Assembly (NCBI GenBank): GCA_964392345.1
Contig: CAYMPQ010000058.1
Coordinates: 1-10,839 of the forward strand
Direction: 5' to 3'
Length of the DNA stretch: 10,839 bases
From: JAUVXY01 sp964392345
GTDB lineage: Bacteria; Actinomycetota; Humimicrobiia; Humimicrobiales; Humimicrobiaceae
The notes under the pieces: generated by a model
Told to the model about the DNA's origin: nothing
What the model saw: the letters and a program-made list of their open reading frames with translations, nothing else
Database searches by the model: none
Program-made: the position numbers and the translations under genes
In this document: positions 5,461-10,839 of the stretch, in pieces
Numbering within the stretch: position 1 is the first letter of the stretch
Layout of the letters: the number at the start of each line of letters is the position of its first letter

Positions 5461-6167
5461 TGAAAACTATCAACCTTCTTCCAAAAGAAGAAAAAGTAAT
5501 TGATATAAAGACAACTATACTAAATATAGCATTAATACTGGCAATTGTATTATCTGCAGCAACGCTACTGTTTTCAGTACTTTTTTATGATATAAATAAA
5601 AATCTTTCCTGGAAGCTAAGTGGATATGAAAATGTAAATATGAAGCTTCAAAATTATGCTAATAAATTAAAAGCATATGGTCAATTTGAGGAAAAAGTGG
5701 CCACTAAATCAAATCTAACAAATTATATCCAAAAAGATGAAATTTTATGGTCTGAAATTTTATATAATTTGGGAGAGTTAATACCTGATGATGCATATAT
5801 TACAAACTTTGAAGGAGGGGGCAGGAATTTATATAGTTATTTAAAAGAGGTGCCGAAAGAGGACAGCAAGGAAGCAGGAAGCAAAAAGATAACATCTTTC
5901 AGCATGGAAGGATACTCTGCCAGCTATGTTGATATATCCAGGTTTATTATAGAAATTAAAAAGATACCGGGTATAGGCGAGGTATGGATAAGAAATATAA
6001 GCAGAACACAGATACCCGATGTTACTGTGGATGCTTTATCATATACCATTGAAACTTTTTGGGATTTAGAACCATACTTAGAGGAAATTAAGCAGCAGGT
6101 GGAAGTTTATGATGAAAGCATACCTGTGGAAGAAAAAGAGTTAGAAGAATTTATACTTGAGGAATGA
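5460..6167 (+). CDS. pilN: Type IV pilus inner-membrane protein PilN
   Basis: Bitopic inner-membrane protein of 235 aa that connects PilM to PilO. The N-terminal INLLP (4-8) is the hallmark tail that docks into PilM. A single membrane helix spans about 19-43, followed by a predicted coiled region (about 45-90) and a periplasmic ferredoxin-like domain with the familiar W-x-E-I-L-x-x-L-x-x-x-I-P sequence (ILWSEILYNLGELIPDDAYITNF). The C-terminus beyond about 205 is an acidic tail. Start: ATG 5460 shares its A with the pilM stop, and AAGAGG (5445-5450) lies 9 nt upstream. Translation is probably coupled to pilM, matching their direct protein contact. Its stop overlaps the possible TTG start of pilO. 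Confidence 0.92.
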   Translation: MKTINLLPKEEKVIDIKTTILNIALILAIVLSAATLLFSVLFYDINKNLSWKLSGYENVNMKLQNYANKLKAYGQFEEKVATKSNLTNYIQKDEILWSEILYNLGELIPDDAYITNFEGGGRNLYSYLKEVPKEDSKEAGSKKITSFSMEGYSASYVDISRFIIEIKKIPGIGEVWIRNISRTQIPDVTVDALSYTIETFWDLEPYLEEIKQQVEVYDESIPVEEKELEEFILEE

Positions 6168-6177
6168 ATATTTAAAA

Positions 6178-6750
6178 ATGTCTAATATACAAATTCAAAA
6201 AATAATTTTTATAGTCTTAATAATTATAATTACAATTGCTCTTTTTGTATTTATAGTAATGCCTAATTTTTCCAGCAGCACAGAATATGTCTACAGAATT
6301 AATCAGGAAAGGGCAGATAAAAATAGGCTGGAGGCGGATCTGCGTGAATTTTTAACTGCAAAGGATAAATATCATATGTTGAATGCCGAATATCAAAATC
6401 TTTGCATGCAGCTTCCGCATGATATGGATATTACTGTTTTAACTAATGAGATCTATGATATTGCAAGATATGCTGGCGTAGATATACAATATATAGACTT
6501 TGCAGACAAAACCATAGCAGAAGAAGAGGGTGAAAATGAGAAAAATACAGGAGTAATAGAAAGCAATCTAATACTGGAAGGATCCTATTATCAAATTCTA
6601 AGTTTTATAAATACAATAGAGATTATGCCGAGAGTAATCAGAATTGAAGATATAGCAATCAGGACAGGAGAGGAAAGTTACAACAGGCTAATTGCCTATA
6701 TATCATTTGAATCATACTTTGAGAAAAATTATGAAACCAAAAACAAATAA
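6178..6750 (+). CDS. pilO: Type IV pilus inner-membrane protein PilO
   Basis: Bitopic inner-membrane protein of 190 aa that pairs with PilN through coiled coils and ferredoxin-like periplasmic folds. A membrane helix covers about 8-29 (a very hydrophobic isoleucine-rich run). A coiled-coil-like stretch follows (NQERADKNRLEADLREF), then YQNLCMQLPHDMDITVLTNEIYDIARYAGVDIQYIDF, which resembles the PilO pattern L-P...L..L...A...G. The last part, LEGSYYQILSFINTIEIMPRVIRIEDI, is the conserved second half of the fold. Start: ATG 6178 gives the usual short N-terminus, although GAGGA (6159-6163) is 14 nt away. A TTG at 6157, overlapping pilN, would add seven residues and cannot be excluded. The 3' end overlaps the next gene by 20 nt. 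Confidence 0.87.
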   Translation: MSNIQIQKIIFIVLIIIITIALFVFIVMPNFSSSTEYVYRINQERADKNRLEADLREFLTAKDKYHMLNAEYQNLCMQLPHDMDITVLTNEIYDIARYAGVDIQYIDFADKTIAEEEGENEKNTGVIESNLILEGSYYQILSFINTIEIMPRVIRIEDIAIRTGEESYNRLIAYISFESYFEKNYETKNK

Positions 6751-7258
6751 TAGCAAAATAAATATAAAGAAAACCGTATCGTTATTGGCAGCTGTATTAT
6801 TTATCTTATGCATGGTGCCATTTGTGTCAGGGTGTTCTGTAAGCACTTTAATAGAAGAGTCTTATCAAAAAGAAGGACCGCCAGACAAGTTGCCTTCTAT
6901 AAAAATAGATGAGAGAGAAATTGAAAGTATCAGTGCAGGTGACGGGGAAATGAAAAAAAATTATGAGTTTGAAACTGATGTCAGCATAGTAGAAGACAGC
7001 ATAAGGGACCCGTTTGAGCCATACTATATTGACAAGAAAGAGCTTGAAGAAAAAAATGTTTTAATCCTTGGAAAGATCTACAGGGAAGATGGTGTAAATT
7101 ATGCAGAAATTAATTTTAACAATATTGTTTACATACTAAAAAAACAGGATGTTTTTGGAAATAACTACAGAGTAGAAGCAATTAATCCAACATCAGTAGT
7201 TTTACTAAAAGGTGATGAGATTATAACTATTCTCATTGATCAAATTTTTTATGATTAG
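6731..7258 (+). CDS. pilP: PilP-like pilus assembly lipoprotein
   Basis: Predicted lipoprotein of 175 aa. The signal peptide has a basic N-region, a hydrophobic core (about 16-30) and the lipobox FVSGC, so Cys35 would be lipidated. After a disordered linker, IRDPFEPYY matches the RDPF motif that PilP uses next to PilN/PilO. The C-terminal domain (VLILGKIYREDGVNYAEINFNNIVYILKKQDVFGNNYRVEAINPTSVVLL in outline) resembles the PilP beta-domain, ending with the G-x-x-V-x-x-I-x-x-x-x-V pattern. Start: ATG 6731 gives a complete signal peptide; an upstream TTG at 6692 would bury it behind irrelevant residues. It overlaps pilO by 20 nt. PilP normally contacts the outer-membrane secretin PilQ, but no pilQ follows here; aroC does. 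PilP assignment rests on position and these motifs. Confidence 0.75.
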   Translation: MKPKTNNSKINIKKTVSLLAAVLFILCMVPFVSGCSVSTLIEESYQKEGPPDKLPSIKIDEREIESISAGDGEMKKNYEFETDVSIVEDSIRDPFEPYYIDKKELEEKNVLILGKIYREDGVNYAEINFNNIVYILKKQDVFGNNYRVEAINPTSVVLLKGDEIITILIDQIFYD

Positions 7259-7271
7259 GAAAGGAATTTTT

Positions 7272-8444
7272 TTGAGGTACTTAACTGCAGGCGAATCTCA
7301 CGGCAAAGCTCTTGTTGGAATAATAGACAGCTACCCTTCCGGGGTCCTGATAGATATAGATTTTATAAATAAAGAACTTGCAAGACGGCAAAAAGGTACC
7401 GGAAGAGGCGGAAGAATGGCGATAGAGAGCGATGAAGTTGAGATTATTTCAGGAATAAGAAAAAGTTATAGTATTGGTTCCCCCATATCTTTTTTGATTT
7501 ATAACAAGGATTGGGTAAACTGGAAAAATATCATGAATATTTCTCAGGATGGCTCCTGTGAAAATAAAGAAGAAATCCTGTTAAATCCAAGGCCGGGGCA
7601 TGCTGATTTAACTGGTTTTTTAAAATACAGATTCGACAACATAAGAGATGTTATTGAAAGAAGCAGCGCCCGGGAAACAGCAGCTAAAGTGTGTGTGGGA
7701 GGATTTGCAAAAATTGCGTTAAATCTTTTTGGTATAAAAATATATAGTTACGTGACCCAGATTGGGCCAGTTAGTTTTGAAGATAAAATAAAATTAGAAA
7801 AAGAAACAGTAAAAAAAATAGAAGAATCTGCTGTAAGATGTCCTGATGAAAAAATAAGCAATAAAATGGAAAAGGAAATACTTAAATCAAAATCGCATGG
7901 CGATAGTCTTGGCGGAAGATTTAAAGTTATTGCTGTTGGAGTCCCTCCCGGTCTTGGATCGTATTCACAATGGGATATGAGATTAGATGGCAGAATTGCT
8001 GCGGCATTTATGAGCATTCCAGCCATAAAGGCAGCAGATATTGGGGATGGATTTAGCTCAGCTTCTGTTTCCGGTAGAAATTTCCATGATGAAATTTATT
8101 ATGATGAAAAAAGCGGGTTTTATAGAAAGACCAATAGGGCAGGCGGGATAGAAGGCGGAATGACAAATGGCGAGAACATAGTAGTTGGAGCAGTTATGAA
8201 ACCTATTCCAACAACACGAAAAGGTCTTGGCACTGTAAATATTCAAACTAAAAAAGCTGAGGTTAGTTTAAAAGAAAGAGCAGATATATGCGCGGTACCA
8301 GCGGCTTCAGTAGTTGGTGAAGCTGTACTTTCAATTGAAATTCTAAATGCTATTCAGGAAAAGTTTGGTAAAGACAATATAGATGAGATTTTAGAAAACT
8401 ATACCAGTTATAAGAAATATATAAAAAATATAGAAAAATTATAA
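7272..8444 (+). CDS. aroC: Chorismate synthase
   Basis: Cytoplasmic enzyme of 390 aa that turns 5-enolpyruvylshikimate-3-phosphate into chorismate using reduced FMN (step 7 of the shikimate pathway). Start: TTG 7272 gives MRYLTAGESHGKALVG, the family's exact N-terminus, and AAAGGA (7260-7265) lies 6 nt before it. An ATG at 7251 would add residues not seen in the family and would overlap pilP. All signatures are present: GESHG with His10, RRQKGTGRGGRM, the RPGHADLTG motif with His110, ERSSARETA, HGDSLGG, PGLGSYSQWDMRLDGRIAAA, and TNRAGGIEGGMTNGE. The gene begins 13 nt after the pilP-like gene, in what looks like one transcript from pilD onward. Confidence 0.97.
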   Translation: MRYLTAGESHGKALVGIIDSYPSGVLIDIDFINKELARRQKGTGRGGRMAIESDEVEIISGIRKSYSIGSPISFLIYNKDWVNWKNIMNISQDGSCENKEEILLNPRPGHADLTGFLKYRFDNIRDVIERSSARETAAKVCVGGFAKIALNLFGIKIYSYVTQIGPVSFEDKIKLEKETVKKIEESAVRCPDEKISNKMEKEILKSKSHGDSLGGRFKVIAVGVPPGLGSYSQWDMRLDGRIAAAFMSIPAIKAADIGDGFSSASVSGRNFHDEIYYDEKSGFYRKTNRAGGIEGGMTNGENIVVGAVMKPIPTTRKGLGTVNIQTKKAEVSLKERADICAVPAASVVGEAVLSIEILNAIQEKFGKDNIDEILENYTSYKKYIKNIEKL

Positions 8445-8460
8445 AAACATTAATTTAATT

Positions 8461-8982
8461 TTGAAAAGTTTTAAGAATATAGCACTTATAGGTTTTATGG
8501 GGTCCGGTAAAAGCACAATTGGAGAAATTATGTCAAAAAAATTAAATTTGTTATTTATAGATATAGATAATGTAATAGAATTGATCGAAGAAAAAAGCAT
8601 TAGCAGCATATTTAAATTGCATGGAGAAAAATATTTTAGAGAGCTGGAAAGTAAAGTTATTGACAAAATTTTTTTAAATAAAAATTGTATTTTTGCCTGT
8701 GGGGGCGGTGTTGTAAAAAATCGTAGAAGTGCAGATACAATCAGGAAAAATAGTACTGTTGTGTATCTGCATGTTTCTCCTGAGGAAGCCTGCAGAAGAC
8801 TTGAGGATGTAAGCAACAGACCACTTCTTAAAGTTAAAGATAAACAGAAAGTCATAAAAAGCATGATCAATGAAAGGGAAATGCTTTACCGAAAAAACGC
8901 AGATATAATTGTTAGCAATACAGACAAAAACCCTGAAATAATAGCATATGAGATAATAAATAAATTAGGTGCAAACACCTAA
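8461..8982 (+). CDS. aroK: Shikimate kinase
   Basis: Small NMP-kinase-fold enzyme of 173 aa that phosphorylates shikimate with ATP (step 5). The Walker A loop is GFMGSGKST (11-19). Asp34/Asp36 in FIDIDNVIE, FRELE with Arg60, and the GGGVV turn (81-85) bind shikimate. NRPLL with Arg120 marks the lid, and NEREMLY is the conserved C-terminal helix. Start: TTG 8461 gives the normal length and is the only standard start before the P-loop, since the next ATG (8497) would destroy it. No Shine-Dalgarno is visible in the 16-nt gap after aroC. Translation probably depends on coupling to aroC, or an ATT upstream is used. The gene ends inside a perfect hairpin (8964-8983). Confidence 0.95.
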   Translation: MKSFKNIALIGFMGSGKSTIGEIMSKKLNLLFIDIDNVIELIEEKSISSIFKLHGEKYFRELESKVIDKIFLNKNCIFACGGGVVKNRRSADTIRKNSTVVYLHVSPEEACRRLEDVSNRPLLKVKDKQKVIKSMINEREMLYRKNADIIVSNTDKNPEIIAYEIINKLGANT

Positions 8983-8983
8983 T
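8964..8983. repeat. Perfect hairpin spanning the aroK stop codon
   Basis: The arms ATTAGGTG (8964-8971) and CACCTAAT (8976-8983) flank a CAAA loop and enclose the aroK TAA (8980-8982). No T-run follows, so it is unlikely to be an intrinsic terminator. It may stabilise the 3' end of the aroK message or modulate coupling to aroB, 46 nt downstream. Confidence 0.5.
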
Positions 8984-9029
8984 GGGAACCAATTATTTAT
9001 TCACCCTGCATTAGTTTGGGAAAAGTCTT

Positions 9030-10142
9030 ATGAAAATGATTTCTACAAAAACTAAATTAAGAAAATATTTTATATATATTGACCAGGATATAACTGAAAA
9101 ATTCCCTGCTCTCTTAATGAAAAATTTTAGCGATGCTGAAAAGATCGTCCTTGTTACAAATGATAAAATAATTAATATATATGAAAAAAAAGTAAAAGAT
9201 TTACTAAGAGAAATCAAAGTAGAACATAAAATCATAATAATCAAAGATGGAGAAAAGTATAAAAGTCTTAAAAGCGCCGAGTATATTTTCAGTAAGTTGA
9301 TTGAATTTAATGTTCACAGAAATGATGCAGTAATTGCTTTTGGAGGCGGAGTCATTGGAGATTTAACTGGATTTATAGCTTCAACTTATAGTAGAGGTAT
9401 AAAGTATATCCAGTATCCGACAACTATCATAAGCCAGGTAGACAGCAGTGTGGGCGGGAAAGTAGCCGTAAATTATAAAACTGTAAAAAATATGATCGGC
9501 AGTTTTTATCAGCCCCATATGGTTGTAATTGACCCCGTGCTTCTTCACACCCTGGATAAAAAACAGGTTATTAACGGGATGGCAGAAATAGTAAAATATG
9601 GAATAGTCTTTGATAAAAAAATATTGGAAATCATAATAAAAAATACAAATTCAAACAGCAATGGCAGGGCCCTGAGTCTGGTTAGGAGTAGAGTTTTTGA
9701 AAAAATTATATTTAAGTGCTGCGCAATCAAGGCAAGAGTGGTCGAGAAAGATGAATTTGACAAGGGATACAGAAATTTATTAAATTTTGGCCACACAATA
9801 GGGCACTGCATTGAAAATGCCTCAAATCTTGAAGACATAAATCATGGCCAGGCAGTAAGCATGGGGATGATAGCGGCAATAGATATCTCAATAAGCATGG
9901 GGCTGGCAAAAAAACAGCTGAAAGAAGATGTAATTGAGGTATATAAAAGATTGGAACTTCCATATATTATTCCAAAATTAGATGTAGAAAAGATTATGAA
10001 TGCATTAAAATATGATAAAAAGTTTACTTCCAGGATAAATAAATTCATACTCATCAAGGATGTGAACAAGCCGCTCTTTTGCTATAATATAGACGATGGC
10101 ATCATTACAGAGAGCATAAAAAATAACATGGAAAGTTATTAA
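9030..10142 (+). CDS. aroB: 3-dehydroquinate synthase
   Basis: Cytoplasmic NAD+- and metal-dependent enzyme of 370 aa that converts DAHP to 3-dehydroquinate (step 2). Diagnostic segments in order: DGEKYKSLK (73-81), the NAD-binding GGGVIGDLTGF (105-115), QYPTTIISQVDSSVGGKVAVN (128-148), GMAEIVKYG (183-191) with metal ligand Glu186, RNLLNFGHTIGHCIE (248-262) with His255, and NHGQAVSMGM with His272. The His255-His272 spacing of 17 fits the family. The length is usual. Two in-frame ATGs (9030, 9036) are possible. The upstream GGGAAAAG is a weak ribosome site, and either choice changes only two residues. A 47-nt gap from aroK contains the hairpin at the aroK stop but no convincing promoter. Confidence 0.97.
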   Translation: MKMISTKTKLRKYFIYIDQDITEKFPALLMKNFSDAEKIVLVTNDKIINIYEKKVKDLLREIKVEHKIIIIKDGEKYKSLKSAEYIFSKLIEFNVHRNDAVIAFGGGVIGDLTGFIASTYSRGIKYIQYPTTIISQVDSSVGGKVAVNYKTVKNMIGSFYQPHMVVIDPVLLHTLDKKQVINGMAEIVKYGIVFDKKILEIIIKNTNSNSNGRALSLVRSRVFEKIIFKCCAIKARVVEKDEFDKGYRNLLNFGHTIGHCIENASNLEDINHGQAVSMGMIAAIDISISMGLAKKQLKEDVIEVYKRLELPYIIPKLDVEKIMNALKYDKKFTSRINKFILIKDVNKPLFCYNIDDGIITESIKNNMESY

Positions 10143-10177
10143 TATAGTAAAGTTGTAAAAATAAAAAAAGGTCAATT

Positions 10178-10636
10178 ATGAAAGAAAAAGATAAAAAAAT
10201 ACGAAAAGTTATTATAATTAACGGCCCTAATCTCAATTTGCTTGGAAATAGAGAAGAAAAAATATATGGAGTTAAAAGTTTTGACGATGTGTTTTGTGAA
10301 TTGGAAAAAATAGCAGAAAACAGCGGTGTAAAACTTTTGTATTTCCAGTCCAATAAAGAAGGGGAAATAATAGATAAAATCCACGAGTGTATAAAAAATG
10401 TAGGATTTATAATAATTAATCCGGGAGCACTAACACATTATAGCTATAGTATTCATGATGCAATATTATCCAGCAAAATCCCGGCTGTTGAAGTGCATAT
10501 TTCTAATATATTCAAGCGGGAGGAATGGAGGAGAAAATCGGTAATATCACCTTCTGTTTCAGGTGTCATAAGCGGGTTTGGAACTTATAGTTATAATTTG
10601 GCGCTTATGTATGCTGTAAATTATCTGAATATTTAA
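10178..10636 (+). CDS. aroQ: 3-dehydroquinate dehydratase, type II
   Basis: Small type II dehydroquinase of 152 aa, normally a dodecamer, that makes 3-dehydroshikimate (step 3) by an enolate mechanism unrelated to type I AroD. Motifs are INGPNLNLLGNREEKIYG (14-31) with catalytic Tyr30, QSNKEGEIIDKIHE (57-70), INPGALTHYSYSIHDAI (80-96), and VEVHISNIFKREEWRRKS (104-121) with catalytic His107, then GFGTYSY. The extra basic N-terminus (KEKDKKIRK) is slightly longer than usual. The ribosome site AAAGG (10167-10171) is 6 nt before the ATG. It follows aroB by 35 nt with no terminator between, so they are probably co-transcribed. Confidence 0.97.
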   Translation: MKEKDKKIRKVIIINGPNLNLLGNREEKIYGVKSFDDVFCELEKIAENSGVKLLYFQSNKEGEIIDKIHECIKNVGFIIINPGALTHYSYSIHDAILSSKIPAVEVHISNIFKREEWRRKSVISPSVSGVISGFGTYSYNLALMYAVNYLNI

Positions 10637-10662
10637 TTGCGATATTTGGATTATAAAATACT

Positions 10663-10839
10663 ATGATTATGATCAAAAAAAAAATTTCATTTTATGGATG
10701 TAAATATTTTATACAGGGCAAATTACTTAAAAAGCAAGAAGGTTTTACTCTTATAGAGGTAATAGTAGCTTTTTTTGTAGTTTCTCTTCTTACAGCAATT
10801 TTACTGCAGAGCACCGTTACTGCTTTAAATACTGTTAAA
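10663..10839 (+). CDS. Minor prepilin / pseudopilin (PilV/GspI-like), 3' partial
   Basis: The first 59 codons of a prepilin run off the window end. The frame opens at ATG 10663 (a second ATG at 10669 is possible). A 27-residue basic leader ends KKQEG|FTLIEVIVAF, a class III prepilin site: cleavage after Gly27, Phe28 first in the mature chain and Glu at +5 (residue 32). A hydrophobic alpha1 helix (about 28-50) follows. The IEVIVAFFVVSLLTAIL style is typical of minor pilins of the GspI/PilV kind rather than the main subunit. It should be processed by the PilD at 3497. It begins 26 nt after aroQ with only a weak ribosome site, so it probably shares that transcript and opens a minor-pilin cluster beyond the window. 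Confidence 0.85.
   Translation, partial: MIMIKKKISFYGCKYFIQGKLLKKQEGFTLIEVIVAFFVVSLLTAILLQSTVTALNTVK

Noticed and set aside
6692..6730. TTG 6692 as start of the PilP-like gene
   Set aside because: It would place 13 unrelated residues before a complete lipoprotein signal peptide that begins at ATG 6731.
8964..8983. Hairpin at the aroK stop as an intrinsic terminator
   Set aside because: There is no T-tract after the stem, and aroB follows closely without its own clear promoter.
9018..9023. GGGAAA before aroB as a second SigB-like -10
   Set aside because: No GTTTAA-like sequence lies 12-15 bp upstream (8999-9004 reads ATTCAC).
188..10384. Numerous reverse-strand open frames of 60-140 codons (for example 3775-4167, 8439-8870, 9545-9838)
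   Set aside because: They lie opposite well-supported genes with clear family motifs, have no ribosome sites or recognisable domains, and have the low-complexity hydrophobic or serine-rich composition typical of antisense shadows in AT-rich DNA.
1..10839. tRNA, rRNA, CRISPR array, insertion sequence or phage attachment site
   Set aside because: No cloverleaf, regular spacer array, transposase frame or flanking direct repeat pair was found; the only sizeable repeat is the pilM duplication.

Overview
The window is an AT-rich (about one third G+C by eye), gene-dense bacterial segment. Every gene is on the + strand. It carries a type IV pilus (T4P) / type II secretion-like assembly locus interleaved with four shikimate-pathway genes. 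Start codons are ATG or TTG, several genes are translationally coupled, and Shine-Dalgarno sites range from very strong (pilin) to absent (aroK). The organism cannot be fixed from this window. Low G+C, a SigB/SigF-type sigma factor, a PilP-like lipoprotein with no PilQ secretin next to it, and pilMNO adjoining aroC-aroK-aroB-aroQ would suit a Clostridia-like Firmicute or an uncultured AT-rich lineage. A diderm with pilQ elsewhere is not excluded.

Layout. (1) 1-1190: the 3' part of pilC (inner-membrane platform), whose start lies before the window. (2) 1271-2089: a group-3 (SigB/SigF-like) sigma-70 family factor. (3) 2090-2280: a 191-nt regulatory gap holding two identical 10-bp palindromes 20 bp apart, followed by a GTCTAA-N13-GGGTAT element that closely matches the SigB promoter consensus. 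(4) 2281-2688: a GspG-like major pilin with a strong ribosome site, closed by a strong intrinsic terminator at 2724-2761. (5) 2772-3379: a self-contained toxin-antitoxin cassette (AbrB/MazE-type antitoxin plus RelE/ParE-superfamily toxin) with its own sigma-A promoter and a tandem 8-bp operator-like repeat. (6) From a sigma-A promoter near 3404-3432: pilD (prepilin peptidase), pilM, pilN, pilO and a PilP-like lipoprotein gene, tightly packed. (7) 7272-10636: aroC, aroK, aroB and aroQ. (8) 10663-10839: the start of a minor-prepilin gene cut by the window end, showing that pilus genes resume after the aro block.

How it works together. PilM (cytoplasmic, actin-like), PilN and PilO (bitopic inner-membrane proteins) and PilP (lipoprotein) form the alignment subcomplex. 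PilC is the platform, PilD processes prepilins, and the pilin at 2281 is probably the main subunit. AroB, AroQ, AroK and AroC catalyse steps 2, 3, 5 and 7 of chorismate synthesis. Their position behind pilMNOP recalls the long-known pilMNOPQ-aroK-aroB linkage of gamma-proteobacteria, here without pilQ and with aroC and aroQ added.

The most interesting signal is regulatory. A sigma factor encoded inside the pilus locus lies directly upstream of a pilin promoter whose -35/-10 elements fit that sigma family, which suggests a dedicated, locally encoded sigma switch for pilin production. A second clear oddity is an exact-length 60-bp (20-codon) in-frame tandem duplication inside pilM.
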